The position numbers were made by a program, and so were the translations under genes. Source: Orychophragmus violaceus (taxonomy: Eukaryota; Streptophyta; Magnoliopsida; Brassicales; Brassicaceae). Taken from it: a stretch of 64,000 nt of DNA. Location of the stretch: the NCBI GenBank assembly GCA_030180135.1, contig CM058233.1, positions 104,883,994 through 104,947,993 of the forward strand. The letters run 5' to 3'. Numbering within the stretch: the stretch's first letter is position 1; each line of letters begins with the position of its first letter. Shown here piece after piece: positions 10,010 to 22,174 of the stretch. The notes beneath the pieces were generated by a model. The model was not told the DNA's origin, did no database searches, and saw only the letters and a program-made list of their open reading frames with translations.

Positions 10010-10663
10010 CTATTTCTCAGAAGAGTTTGGTCCTCTCTTCTTGCCAAACCCAACAACTGAAAAGAAAAGAAAGAAACAAAAGATGAAACATTTTCTTGCG
10101 ATAAGCAACACAAATTAACTAAGGAATCAAATTATAGAACTCTCTCATGGAGAAAGCATCTATGAAATGATACACAACCATATGCATATATATATAGATA
10201 AGCTTATTGACTAGAAACTATATAAGAGCAAATGACAATAAAAGATTCAGCAAAAGACAAAAGTCTCACAAGAATCATAACAGGGATTGATGATACACTT
10301 AACTATAACTAATAGTAACGATTAGATCATTCATTTACGATTAGCACATAGACACTAAACCAACTAACTATCGTCCTTGTGATCAGTCAGAGATCTAAAA
10401 AGAATAATTAACCGGCGGTGACAAAACGGCGGTTGTGTTGCAGACGTTTGTGGGCACGGCCACGTGGCTTCTTCTTCTTGTCTTGCTTAGCCACTTTAGG
10501 TGTCTGTCCTCTCACCTTACCGGCACGAGCCAAGGAACCATGAACCTTACCTAAACCATTGCAGAACAAATCAAAAAAACAAAACATTAGTAACAGCAAT
10601 ACAACAACAAATCAGACACAGGAAACGTAATAAGGGTCGAAAAGTTCAAGAGAACTAACCCAT
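10010..10663 (-). CDS. RPS30: 40S ribosomal protein S30 (eS30)
   Basis: Three coding exons join to a 62-residue protein starting MGKVHGSLARAGKV and ending GPNSSEK, the full length of plant eS30, a small basic protein of the 40S subunit near the decoding region. Exons on the minus strand are 10663-10660, 10550-10413 and 10056-10010. The first coding exon is only four nucleotides (ATGG), followed by a GT donor; the last exon begins inside the codon after VTA. All junctions have GT/AG. The position next to the DUF3531 gene, with shared upstream sequence, matches the A. thaliana arrangement I recall (At4g29390/At4g29400). Expression is probably constitutive and growth-linked: a telo-box (about 10725-10734) and Site II motifs lie upstream. 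Confidence 0.95.
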
Positions 10664-11045
10664 AGTTGTTTACGAGGATTCTTCTGACGATAGAATCGGC
10701 GGGCAAATGTGTGACGACGGTGTAATAGGGTTTTCTTCTGTGATGAGGAGAATCTGTACGGATACGGCCCATTAGGAGCTCTTGATGGGCTTAAAATGTT
10801 AGTTAGAACCCCCCCCCATATTAAAATGTTAGTTACACCAGATTTAACTATTCATCATTACCGCGAATTGGCCCAATGAGCTTTATATAATTATTCACGA
10901 AACGTGACGCGATTTTGTGACGACAGCTAATAATCGTGTACGCTCACGTCCACTGTAAGCTACGATAAGCCCTTCACTTCATCATCTCTTCCAAAACCCG
11001 TAAGCGTGGAATCCACTTGCAGACTCAGAGGAAGAAGCCGAAAGA
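10664..11045. promoter_or_regulatory. Bidirectional promoter between RPS30 and the DUF3531 gene
   Basis: The two divergent genes share about 380 bp. It holds a telo-box on the minus strand (AAAACCCTATTA, about 10723-10734) and Site II type elements (GGCCCAT near 10766, TGGGCT near 10786, TTGGCCCAAT near 10868). This combination is well known from plant ribosomal-protein and other growth genes. There is also a short C run near 10810. Confidence 0.6.
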
Positions 11046-12535
11046 ATGCTCAAGTTTCAATGCTTTCTTCACCTTCTTCAGCCTTCAACGGCGAAGAATA
11101 ACCACTCGAGTTTTTGCTTCCACAATTTGGCGCCGTTTCAGGTCATCGGCACGATTTCGGTACCGGAGATCCAGGAGGTACGTGTGAATTGGTCTAGGAA
11201 GAGTGGTAAGTTGCGAGTAAGAAAGGGTCTAGTTCGAGCAATGGAAGAAGAAGATGTGGAAGAATTTGAAGAAAAAGACGATGACGATGAAGAAGATGAG
11301 TTCACGCCGAGGAAGAGAGGCGATTACGGAGGAAAGAAAGAGGATATCAATTATGACAAAGATCCCGAGTTCGCGGATATTCTGGGAGATTGTTTAGATA
11401 ACCCAGAGAAAGCTCAAAAGAAGGTAAATGTTTATATATCTCATCTATGGATCTTACAATTTCAAAGGAGCAGCCTTTATTTTGGGTCGATTTTAATTGC
11501 TCATGTGAAACGAGTGGTATCGATGAACTGTTTACTGTTCTTGCTTTTTGGTAGATGGAAGACAGATTGAGGAAGAAGAGGAACAGGATTCTGCACACTA
11601 AGACTGGTTCAGCTACTTCGATGCAGGTCACATTCAACAAGTGAGTGGCTCAGATAGTACTTGTTGATATCATCACTGCCTTGGTCTTCTATAGTGAATT
11701 TGATTTCCATGCCTTAACTATCTCGGTTTTGTTGTCTTTGTAAGATTTGAGTACTCGAATTCATACATGTGGTTGGAGTTTCACAACGCACCACTAGATA
11801 AAGACATAGCCTTGATCTCTGATGTGAGCCCCTCATACTAAATCGTAGCACTGTTCTAATTTTATCGACCTAATCACTTTGCTGCATTGTTTTGATGGCT
11901 AAAATCTTGCAGACAATCCGTTCCTGGCATATACTTGGACGTCTTGGTGGATACAACTCCATGAATATGCAAGTATGTTTGTCCGATTGAGAAAGTATAA
12001 GCATTTATCTATTCAGGTTCAAGTGTAAGCATTAAGGTGCTTCTCTTTTGCCTATAATGGTGCAGTTATCGCAAGCGCCAGTGGATAAGAGGCCAAACTA
12101 TGATGCTATTCTTGGAGCTAATATCGAGCCCACCACATTTTATAACATCGGGGATCTTGAGGTCCAAGACAATGTCGCTCGCATATGGTGATAACTTTTA
12201 TTCCATCCTAATCTCAAGTATTGTGACTGCTCTAACGTGACTGATTGTTTGTCAGGCTAGATATTGGGAACTCAGAGCCATTGATCCTTGATGTTCTGAT
12301 TAATGCATTGACACAAATCAGCTCAGAGTAAGTTCAGTTTTGTCTCTCTCAAATAACTTAGAAACGGTTTTGTGCTGCACGTGGTTCAAATGTATGGAAG
12401 CTCTAATGTTTCAATGTTTTGTTTGTGTCCAGCTATGTCGGGATCAAGAAAGTTGTGTTTGGGGGATCTGAGTTTGAGAACTGGAAGGAGAGTTTGACGT
12501 CTGAGGAGTCTGGTTTTAGAGTCCACAAGATTTAA
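11046..12535 (+). CDS. DUF3531 protein, probably plastid-targeted
   Basis: Seven exons (11046-11423, 11555-11640, 11745-11823, 11913-11972, 12066-12187, 12256-12327, 12433-12535) join in frame to 299 residues, all with GT/AG borders. The first 65 or so residues are rich in Ser, Arg, Asn and Leu and poor in acids, like a chloroplast transit peptide. A very acidic stretch of Glu/Asp follows (about 68-90), then the conserved DUF3531 region with EFADILGDCLDNPEKA, EYSNSYMWLEFHNAP, LGRLGGYNSMN and VVFGGSEFENW. The family occurs in plants and cyanobacteria. Its biochemical function is not known to me and nothing here reveals it. Position next to RPS30 agrees with A. thaliana At4g29400. Confidence 0.9.
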
Positions 12536-12953
12536 CATGTTCTTGACTTGGTTTCAGAGGCTACAAGATTTAGAACCTTTCCTTGATTGATAGAATAATA
12601 GTATTGATCTATATAGCTTGATGTGTGATTGGTTTATCACTAATAACAAATTTCAACTCGCATTATTATGATCAGAGCTACTAGTGGATATATTCACATG
12701 GTTCTCCTTAGCTTCAGAGTTAATCGGATCTCATAGAATATTAACCCGAGAACCAACTAGGGAGTAACAACTAACAACCTAGCTAAGAGATATTATAAAT
12801 ACTTTTTAACTCCATTTTGTGAAAAAATGATAAGGGAGGTGGTTCAAGAAAAACTCTCGGCTGTTCAGGCAAAATCTTTAACCTACAAGCATAGTCTGAA
12901 ACTCTCAAAACAAGCATTTTTAGAGATAGCATATTCATTCAACGGCGGAATCT

Positions 12954-14288
12954 TCAAGCCTGTCTATTTCTCCTCTTGGGACCAGACTTCGCAACTCTAA
13001 GGCCTTTGCTAATCACGCTGAGCCTAGCAAGTGCTGCCTTCTTCAAATCAGGCCTGTAGTAGTTGTCCACAACCTGATAAGATTACACAATAAATCAATT
13101 AATACTCAAAGACAAAGGGAAAAAAGAAGCTAATATCAAATGCTGCACAGAAGAAAGAATGTATCTCAGAAGCCAAGCGTAACAAAGATATTTCATAGAA
13201 GAAAGACCCCACAAAGGAGTCTTCTTCTTACGTGTTAGCTTTCTCATCACTGATATAATTTGCAAACACACAAAAAGTAAACTCAAATTTGAAGTATGAT
13301 TATGTTTTAACTAATTATTAACTCAGAAGCCAAGCGTAACAAGTATATTTCATTGAAGAACCTCACAAAGAAGCTCCCCTTATATGTTAGCTTTCTCATC
13401 ACAGATAAATTGTGACACACAAAGAAAAAGCAGACATAATCAGTACATTGAAATCAACAACTAAGAATTTAGCTCAGAAGCCAAGCGTAACAAATATATT
13501 TCATAGAAGAGATACCCCACAAAGGAGTTCTCTTCTTACGTGTTAGCTTTCTCATCACTGCTCATAAAACCAAACCATAATGAAACCAATAGTATTGATT
13601 CATTAGAAACATTTCACCACAAGATTTTCCAAACATGTATATAAGCACACAAAGAGCAGACCTCTTCATAAAACTAATGAGCCTAAAGTACAGTGTAAAA
13701 ACATTGTAAGAATTGAGCTATACCTGGTTGGCAACAGCTTTGGCCATCCTTGGGAACTCCTTCTTGAGGACAGACTTGTTAACAGAGAGCTTAGGCTTGT
13801 TTTGCTTCTTGGTCTTGGTGGTTCCAAGTACCACCACACCTTGGTCCTTGTCAGCTGGCTGAATGGTTACGGTCTTCTTGTTTGCCAGACCTGAAATCGC
13901 AGCAAGAAGATCCAAAATTTAATCACATGGTCTGATGCTAGATCATATCCACTCACCCAACAACGGTAAACCAACAAAATTTACATACACAAGATCCAAA
14001 CTTTAGAGTTTGGACCACGTAAGGCAGAGAATTTTAATCACATTCTAAGATTCAAATACAAAACTGAACACGTTTCAATTTCAACCTAAAATAGAAAAAC
14101 TTCAGACAAATCTAAAGAAACATCAGCTGTACATCATTACCAGAGTGTTTGTATGAGTTGAGGTTGCAGAGGTTGTTGCTCTCCTTGCTGAACTGTACCT
14201 TAGCATTGCCTCTACCGAATTGTTTCACCAAGAAACAGTTGTTTCTCTTGACGATCTCCCAGACCAGCTGCCCTGGAACTGTTGTCAT
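12954..14288 (-). CDS. RPL28: 60S ribosomal protein L28 (eL28)
   Basis: Three coding exons on the minus strand (14288-14141, 13890-13724, 13073-12954) join in frame to 144 residues, the usual plant length. The protein runs from MTTVPGQLVWEIVKRNNCFL through NSYKHSGLANKKTV to the basic end KSGPKRRNRQA. It is a structural protein of the large ribosomal subunit. An additional leader intron appears to lie between the ATG and about 14420 (minus-strand donor GTGAGC, acceptor TTGTAG). The second intron (650 bp) is unusually long because it contains three copies of an 85-bp repeat. The telo-box near 14521 suggests coordinated ribosomal-protein expression. In A. thaliana the matching gene is, from memory, At4g29410. 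Confidence 0.95.
13166..13560. repeat. Three dispersed 85-bp repeats inside RPL28 intron 2
   Basis: Copies start near 13168, 13325 and 13473 with CAGAAGCCAAGCGTAACAA and end with TTAGCTTTCTCATCAC. They are about 150-157 bp apart, with unrelated spacers. The first and third are most alike. Confidence 0.85.
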
Positions 14289-14479
14289 TTCGATCGCCTA
14301 CAACAATTTTTCCAAAACGAAAGTACAATTAGCAGAATATCTATGAAACGAACAAGGACTAGCGCGGCGAATGAAAACTGAGAACGATCAAATAGATGTC
14401 AAGAGACGATTCAAGCTCACCTTGGATATTGAAGAACTAGACAGAAGGTATAGAAGTGAGAACGAGACTCGTGCCGGCG

Positions 14480-14530
14480 TTAGGCCACGACGATGAGTTA
14501 ACTAATATATACACTCTGCAAAACCCTAGT
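14480..14530 (-). promoter_or_regulatory. RPL28 promoter with telo-box
   Basis: AAACCCTA at 14521-14528 is a telo-box, common near the transcription start of plant ribosomal-protein genes. It lies about 60 bp from the tRNA gene, so the two promoters are tightly packed. Confidence 0.5.
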
Positions 14531-14589
14531 TTTAATTCTGTAAAGTAATGGTCAGTCAAATAATTTATATCTATTTGAATTTAACAAAT

Positions 14590-14661
14590 GGGCGTTTGGT
14601 CTAGTGGTATGATTCTCGCTTTGGGTGCGAGAGGTCCCGAGTTCGATTCTCGGAACGCCCC
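14590..14661 (+). tRNA. tRNA-Pro (anticodon UGG)
   Basis: The 72-nt sequence folds as a cloverleaf: acceptor stem GGGCGTT with AACGCCC and discriminator C, D arm with GGTCTAGTGGTA, anticodon stem TCTCGC/GCGAGA around the loop TTTGGGT (anticodon TGG), and T arm with GTTCGATTC. There is no intron. A T-containing stretch follows at once. Confidence 0.96.
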
Positions 14662-14984
14662 TTTAAAATTATTTTAATTTGTTTAGCCCTTTTCAATAAG
14701 TTTGGTTTATTGTTTCTTTCTCCTTTATGCGTCCATTATTTATTTTTTTACCAAACACAACACTAAACTGGATCATGTGAAAATTACTAACACACAATTT
14801 ACTCTTCAGCCGGTGAAGGTATAGCTCGCACGTGTTACGTCTAAATTCTAAATTATCCCTAAGCTGTTTTAAAATAACATAATTGCCACTAATTAGGAGA
14901 ACCCTTATTGAGTCGGTTTCTTTGTAAAATTGGGGTTTTAGATTCTCCGATTTGTGGAAGCGTCGGAGTTTGGACCGGAGAGAA

Positions 14985-15998
14985 ATGGGTAGAAGGATTT
15001 TGAATGATGCGTTGAGGACGATCGTGAATGCCGAGAGACGAGGAAAAGCTTCGGTGGAGCTGAAACCAATCTCCACCGTCATGTCTTCGTTCCTCAGAAT
15101 CATGAAGGAAAAAGGTCAAATTTTTTGCTTGATTTTTACACCCATTTTCCGTTTTCTATTGATCCCAAGTTCGTTAATTTATCGACACAAGTTAACATTG
15201 GTATCTTAGATTTGAGTTATCTTTTAGAAGCTGCAAATTAGTTCGTGATACTAGTGGGAGGGCTTATACTTTGCCTTTCTGAATTAGAGTACTTGTGTTC
15301 TTGGTTAATGTGAAGCTAATATTGAAACTTGAAATAAAATTTAAGGTGTTTTGCTTCCAAGTTTATGTTTTTTGCTTCTATGAAGACTCCACTCTTCCAT
15401 CCCCTTCCTTCATTTGCTTCTGTGAACTAATTCTATGATGCTAGTAGTGATCTTGATTGTTTTGGTGTGCTTATGTTTACAACTTATCTTAAGAATTCAT
15501 ATTCAGGTTGGTTAAGAGATTCTTTTGATAGATGGATTGTGTATGTGTCACATTTCTAGATAGTTTTGTGTGGTTATAGTTGTAGGTAACTCTACGTGTT
15601 TCATAGTGTGTTGGAATCGGCTTTCTCTAAGTGCGTTTGTTTTGCAAAAATTCAAATGTAGGTTATATCAAGAACTTTCAAGTGTATGATCCACATAGAG
15701 TTGGTAGAATAACCGTTGATCTGCAAGGGAGGGTTAATGACTGCAAAGCTCTTACCTATAGGCAAGACGTTAGGGCAAAAGAGATTGAGGAATACACAGA
15801 ACGCACACTTCCAACACGTCAGGTTTGTCTCCCTTTCCAAATCAAGATATGCACTCTAATTAAGCATTAGATTAACCTTGTTTGATTTGTCCCCTGCAGT
15901 GGGGTTATGTTGTAATCACAACTCCGGATGGAATCTTGGACCATGAAGAAGCAATTAAACGGAATGTGGGTGGTCAGGTTCTTGGTTTCTTTTATTGA
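14985..15998 (+). CDS. RPS15A: Ribosomal protein S15a (uS8 family)
   Basis: Three exons (14985-15114, 15662-15822, 15900-15998) join in frame to 129 residues, from MGRRILNDALRTIVNAERRG to GGQVLGFFY. This is the eukaryotic S8/S15a fold of the small ribosomal subunit. In A. thaliana the member at the collinear position (At4g29430, RPS15AE) belongs to the divergent type reported as going to mitochondria; several differences from the usual cytosolic sequence (for example NAERRG, VDLQGRVNDCKALTYRQD) fit that type. The first intron donor is GTCAAA, non-ideal but GT, and the frame requires it. Targeting is inferred from family knowledge only. Confidence 0.93.
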
Positions 15999-16438
15999 AG
16001 AGCTCTTAATCTAGCTCTAGTATCAAAGAATTTAACATTTCGATCGTCAGAACATGTTATTCCTGTGGTTCTTTGTTTTGGTATCGCTGTCTTTGAACCA
16101 ATTGACGATTAAAGTACACATTTGCTTGTTAAATTCAAAGATCTTATGAAGCATTTCAAACATTTTTGTCGTTTGATGAAGTTCATCCATTGGTTTTACC
16201 CTCCACATGTGTTTATATAGCTGTTTATTTGATTTTCCAAATTTTGAATTCTCATTGAATCATATCTTGATTAACATTATATTCATTTTTTTGTATATGT
16301 TAAAAATGGATTTCAACTTTTTACAAGGATATCTGAATTATACTTGATCAGATCTTTATAGATTAAATTCCATGACTTTACAAAATTTGTGTATGTATTT
16401 AGAATCTTCAGCTAAGTAACATCCTCCTTGTGTTTCAA

Positions 16439-17535
16439 TCAATTTAAAGAAGCAGAGACTTTAGAGCCTTCTTTTGTCTGAATGCCAACTTTTGTTCCAA
16501 GGCCATCCTTTGTGTCCACTCCACTCCGAGCAAGATTCACCTCCACGACAGGGCTGCTTCCTGGCACCGGAGGTTTCAGGATATTACCTGCGCATGATTA
16601 TCCGTATGTTATCGAGTTTTTACTGAAAAATTACAGTCTTAAGATGATAGTAAATGTTGTAAAACGATAATGTCACAAACAATAACAAAGAGTCATTTGG
16701 TTATGATGGCATACATTACAGTTCAATATCATAATCACAAGTTCAATATGAATAAACAGAGCTTAACAATTACCTATCCCACTGAAGAGAATACCGTAGT
16801 TCATTCCATTGTACATTGTTGGTATCACCATCGAATAAGGGCATTGTGTGGAAAATCCAACCTTTGTGCCATTAGATTTTTTGATTGATTTGCTTAGCTT
16901 GTTTACGCAACGCTTGAATTGCTTATGACAGTTAACATAAGTCATTCCTGAACAAAACCATATTGAAAAGTTAATTACGCAACTTTATGTAAACAAGAAC
17001 AAGGTATCACGTATATGAGCTATGATCATTTCCACTGATAACCACAGGAATGATCTTTGATCATTTAACACATTATGACAACACATGTCTCTCATACGTT
17101 GGCAATTAGGAGTAGATATTCTTTTGATAGAGTTACCTTTTAAATCAACACAATTGTCATGGGTCATGCAACAAGCATCAAGACCATCACAAGGTGGTTC
17201 TCCACGGCATCCAAAGTATCCTATCCCACAATACTTCCCATAGCGAATGCTGACACCTGATGTAACAAAGTTTGCTTTAGAAATACACAAGAGATTCTCC
17301 AAATCCAAATGAATGCAGAAGAAGAAGAAAAATGGTTATACTGTCGCATTTCTGTGCAATGCAGGTTTTGCTGCATGTCTCCTGTCAACATTTTGATTCA
17401 ACCCATCAGAAAAAGCTAACAAATTGCACAAACATGAACAAAGAACAGTAGGCATGTGTTTATAACCTGGCTACGAACGACGGCGAGGAGGAGGAAGCCG
17501 AAAGCAACACGAGTCAAAGCACCACCGTGAATCAT
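16439..17535 (-). CDS. Secretory phospholipase A2
   Basis: Five exons on the minus strand (17535-17467, 17381-17342, 17256-17137, 16947-16774, 16587-16439) join in frame to 183 residues. A signal peptide (about residues 1-22, LTRVAFGFLLLAVV) is followed by the Cys-rich body. The calcium-loop region YCGIGYFGCRGEPPCDG and the active-site segment DACCMTHDNC, with catalytic His beside Asp, are both intact. The enzyme would hydrolyse the sn-2 acyl bond of phospholipids in the secretory path or apoplast, releasing a fatty acid and a lysolipid. It matches the A. thaliana gamma/delta type (from memory At4g29460/At4g29470). Only one copy is present here. The C terminus ends ASLN, with no ER-retention signal. 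Confidence 0.93.
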
Positions 17536-18007
17536 CTTTCCCTCTCTCCGGTCTGGCTTCCGCTTGTGTTCTACCTAAAGTGGTCACCTTTAAACTTGGA
17601 ACATATCATCGGTCATCCTATGTTCTCGTCCTCCTCCTCTCTTAACGTACCCAAACCATTAAAAATAAGTTATTCTCGACGTCATTTCTATTTCTGTTAC
17701 CTCTTGAAACGAACGAACACGATTAATCCAATCATAGTTTTCACAACGGCTAATCATTCTTTAATGAAAATGTTATAAAACCAAAATTTTGGTTCGATAT
17801 TTTATATATTAAAGTGAAAGAAACATCCGGTGGAAATTCTTGTTCTTATTGATCGCAATCTTATCAAAGAGAGTGTAACAAAATGGATGTTTCTCAGCTC
17901 CAAAGCCTCTGTTTCCGTTTCATGGAAACTAATTGAAGAAAAAAATGATTCAGAGAGAATCATGGAAACTAAAAGATTACACATTCTTCAGTTATTGTTC
18001 CTCTCTT
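17536..18007. other. Spacer between PLA2 promoter side and ATP synthase g 3' end
   Basis: No gene is seen. It should contain the PLA2 promoter (right of 17535) and the 3' UTR of the next gene. Confidence 0.4.
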
Positions 18008-18901
18008 TCAAGGGTAATAGCCGGTAAAGGTGAATCCTCTGCCGGTGATTTCGCCTGCGCAATACCAGGCAAAGCATTCAAGGCCAAACAATGCAGCAAT
18101 TCCCGCATCTTCTACCTTCAGATCGGCTCTGTTCTTCCATAAGTTCTTTGCGTAGTCTAGCTCCTTCCAGAAGGTTTCATAGCGTCCAGGAATGCTGCAA
18201 TAAGGAGTGGAAAACTGTCAGATACTGAGACAGGCCACACTAAAAGCTGGGCCATAAGAAGTTTAATAGTTAAGATATGGCATTTGAGACTTAGTAGACA
18301 GGAAAGATTGTTGCAAATGGGCTTACTAAGAGGTTTATTAATCAAACAAGTTAAGCTTGACAACTATAAAACATAATCCTGCAACCAATGACAAAGGATT
18401 AAACAAGACGACAAACAACTCAATGGAAAGATATTATAGACAAGATAAAAGTTTGATTTTAATTCTGATCTATTAGAGGAGACATCAAAGGATCCATTTT
18501 TCAGTTCCAAGAACAGCCTATACAGCAATAAGTGATACCATTCTTGATCTTGACGCAAACCTCGAGTTTCACATGTGCTCAACATTCATGGCTATTTTGC
18601 ATCTCAAAGAATGAAATGAAAAAGATGGTCTGTTGACAAGAATCTCTCCCTAACCAGAATATAGAAATGGTTGTATAACCATGGATGGGAAAATGTTGAG
18701 GGAGAAGAGAGATAACGACCTAGCAAGACGGGTGTAGAGCAGTTGCTTAGACAACTCTTGGCACTTCTCCACAGTGGCAGGTTCCTGGATATATTGCTTG
18801 TTCTTCTCAAGCAACTGCCTGTAGTAGGAAGTTCCATGCTTAGCCACAAACTTTGAAGCCTCACATGCCTTTGACTGAACTTGTATCAACTTTGATGCCA
18901 T
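18008..18901 (-). CDS. Mitochondrial ATP synthase subunit g
   Basis: Two coding exons on the minus strand (18901-18720 and 18194-18008) join in frame to 122 residues. The N-terminal half (MASKLIQVQSKACEASKFV, YYRQLLEKNKQYIQEPATV) and the C-terminal segment with a hydrophobic helix (AGIAALFGLECFAWYCAGEI, then GRGFTFTGYYP) are typical of plant subunit g. The protein sits in the Fo part at the inner membrane and helps F1Fo dimerise. A leader intron probably runs from about 18920 to 19444. Corresponds by position to At4g29480. Confidence 0.92.
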
Positions 18902-19878
18902 CTTCAGAACCCAATCCTTCAAACACAACAAAATGTAACATGAAGCCACTCTAATTTACCAATTTTCAGTGTCAGACACAAGAACTCAGAGGAGAAGAAA
19001 CAATTCAAATGCAGCAGAATTTCTTAAGCACATAAATTTGATCCTAAAACCCCAAATTAATCAAAACTTGACATTAACATAACCCATATCAGAATTACCT
19101 TAAAAAACAGAGACTTTTCAACAAATTCACACAAAATCAAGCTAAAAGACCCAAAATTTGAACCCCTAATCCCCAATTCAAGAGCAGCAGATCGAACGAG
19201 CTCCAATGTGAATCAACCAAATCAAAACTCTAAAGCCATGACTCCTAGAAGCGAAGAATCGCTATTGAAGCAGGAACAGATCACTGGATATAGATGTAAA
19301 AGTCAACCACAAAGCAAACAGTGTACAAGGGAAGCCAGAGCAAAACCCAATAAACCATCTCAAAGTAAACTTATAAAACCGAATTGCGAAACTGAAACGA
19401 GAAAATTTGCAAGAAGATCAGCGAAACGAGGAAGCTCATCGTACCTTTTTGCAATAGAAATGCGGCACCGGCGAGGAAGATGAGTTGATTTGGGCCACTA
19501 ATTCAACAACTGCGTACCTTTCTCCTCTCCGAGAATCTGACCGACGCCTGCTCCTAATACGACGTCGTTTTCATTCGCTCCTCGCTGTGAAATTACACCG
19601 AACCGGACGGATAAAATCTAACCGGTTTGGTACCTGTGGACGAAATATAACCGGTACAGAAAATATCTTCCGAATAACTTTAATTCGATTTAAAAATTTG
19701 TCAAACCAGAGAGAGGAAAAAAAACAAGACCGAAGACTTCAGTTCTAAAATAAAAAAGCTTGTGGCTTTCTAAAACCCTAATCTCTGCACTTCGTCTCTA
19801 TCCCCAAACCCCTTCTCCCTCTTTGCTCTGTTACTTTCTCTCTCGCTCTTCCGTCGTCTATGAGACCTAAGAGAAACG
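18902..19878. promoter_or_regulatory. Divergent 5' region of ATP synthase g and PRMT1
   Basis: It contains the leader intron and first leader exon of the ATP synthase g gene (minus strand, exon near 19444-19490) and, on the other side, the PRMT1 promoter with AAAACCCTAATC near 19775 and a CT-rich leader to 19878. Confidence 0.5.
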
Positions 19879-21859
19879 ATGACTAAGAAGAGTAACAACA
19901 ACGAGGAAGAGTTCATCAAATTTGGACACAATCAGAACACGAAGATACGCTTTGAAGATGCTGATGAAGACGAAGTTGCAGAAGGCTCCGGTTTTTCCGG
20001 CGAGGAAGCCACCCAAGATGTATCCATGTGCGACGCTGGAGAGAGCAACACTGATGATACCACCAGCGCCGATTACTACTTCGATTCCTACTCTCACTTC
20101 GGTAATTCCCTTTGTTTTTATTTCACTTCATGTTAATATTTTCTGGAAGATCAAAATTTTCTTGGATTAGACTGGAGAAGAGTTTGAATTTCTGAAAATT
20201 TGCTTAAATTTGATTCTTCTACTCTCTGCTATGTATTGACTCTGGTTCCACTTTATCTATTTGCAGGAATTCACGAAGTAAGTATCGAAAAGCCATACTG
20301 TTTCCGGTGTTATTACCAGAAACGAAGTGGTTCAATGTAAGTCAATGTGTGTATTTTGTATCTGTTGATGACTGATTCGGGGGATGGTACCTTGCAGGAA
20401 ATGTTGAAGGATGTAGTGAGAACAAAGACTTATCAGAATGTAATTTACCAAAACAAGTTTCTCATCAAGGATAAAATTGTTCTTGATGTTGGTGCTGGGA
20501 CAGGAATCTTGTCTCTCTTCTGTGCCAAGGCTGGAGCAGCTCATGTCTACGCTGTATGTTTTCATTACTTTCAGTTTTTCTTATTTAAAACCTCTTTCAA
20601 TCTGAATTGATTTGATTTGAGGATTTTCTTTAATAGGTTGAATGTTCTCAAATGGCTGACATGGCTAAGGAGATTGTTAAAGCCAATGGATTTTCTGATG
20701 GTAGTTTATCTTCTATGCTCCTTAATATTAAATAGTTCTGTAACATCTTGACAATTTTTGTTGTTTTATCGTTGTAGTTATAACGGTTTTGAAAGGGAAG
20801 ATTGAGGAGATAGAGCTTCCCACTCTTAAAGTGGATGTGATTATATCTGAATGGATGGGTTACTTTTTGTTGTTTGAAAATATGTTGGACAGTGTCTTAT
20901 ACGCTCGCAATAAATGGCTTGTAAGTTACTGCTCCACCTTCTTACATGACATTCTTATTACCAAAAGCAATTCTCAACAGCTTCTTTGGTATCATTGACA
21001 GGTTGATGGTGGAATTGTGCTACCAGACAAAGCCTCATTGTTTCTTACAGCTATAGAGGATTCAGAGTATAAAGAAGACAAAATTGAATGTGAGTACATA
21101 TGATTTGATACCTTTTTGGACAACATTTATCTTGATGTCTGGTGAGGTTGCATTTGCCAATTGTGTTTTGTGTGTTTCCTACTGCAGTTTGGAACAGTGT
21201 GTATGGTTTTGACATGTCATGCATCAAGAAAAAGGCTATGATGGAGCCGCTTGTTGACACAGTCGACCAAAACCAGATTGTCACCGATAGTAGGCTACTT
21301 AAGGTAATAAAGATATACACATTGACTATGTTTACTAGTATCTCTTTTACAGTGGCTAATACTTATTAGGGGCTTTGTAACAGACCATGGATATCTCAAA
21401 AATGTCTTCTGGTGATGCTTCCTTCACAGCTCCCTTTAAACTTGTTGCGCAACGGAATGACTACATCCACGCCCTTGTTGCCTACTTTGATGTATCGTTT
21501 ACCATGTGCCACAAGCTGTTGGGTTTTTCAACAGGTTCAGATCTCTGCAATTCTTGCTTTTTGTTATTGAATCACTTGGTTCAAACATATACGCAGATTG
21601 GTTCAGTATGGTTAGAAACTCATATACTGGACAACCACTGGTGTGAAATGCAGGACCGAAATCTCGGGCCACACACTGGAAACAAACAGTCATGTACCTT
21701 GAAGATGTGTTAACAATATGTGAGGGTGAGACAATCACTGGAAGCATGTCCGTTTCTTATAACAAGAAGAATCCAAGAGACGTCGACATAAAGCTAAGCT
21801 ATTCTTTGGATGGCAAACATTCCAAGATCTCAAGGACTCAACACTACAAAATGCGCTGA
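19879..21859 (+). CDS. PRMT11: Protein arginine methyltransferase 1 (PRMT1 type)
   Basis: Nine exons (19879-20101, 20267-20277, 20398-20553, 20637-20700, 20778-20920, 21002-21089, 21188-21303, 21384-21534, 21654-21859) join in frame to 385 residues. The acidic N-terminal tail is followed by the methyltransferase core: VLDVGAGTG (S-adenosylmethionine motif I, about 106-114), the SEWMGYFLLFENML double-E loop and the THW loop (ATHWKQ). The C terminus is the conserved HYKMR. The enzyme makes asymmetric dimethylarginine on histone H4 and RNA-binding proteins such as fibrillarin. The second exon is only 11 nt and is needed to keep the frame. Matches A. thaliana At4g29510 by position and sequence. 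Confidence 0.96.
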
Positions 21860-22174
21860 AGTTCTCTCAAAAAACTTGCAGCTGAAACTGAGAGAAGATA
21901 CAATTCTCAAATTGTGATTTTAGTTTTTGTATTTTTTTCTTTCAGTTTTGCAACATTCCCTTTGCTTCACACTTCACACTGCTACATTTGTCTTTATTTT
22001 TCAGAGTGAAATTATTGAATTTTTCCTTAATACAACTCTTGTTTGTGCCTTCTTGTGTTACAGACTTACAAAACTGATGCCACTCAACACTTTGAATATG
22101 CTCTTCAAAAGGTTTATAGAACTAAAACAAAGCTACAAAGAAGCCAGTGTGAAGAAGAAAGGTACAAACTATTT

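Noticed and set aside
14693..15119. Minus-strand frames over RPS15A exon 1
   Set aside because: They overlap a well-supported exon on the other strand and have no recognised domain.
13891..15661. Intronic C/D snoRNA in RPL28 or RPS15A introns
   Set aside because: No convincing paired C and D boxes were found on reading.
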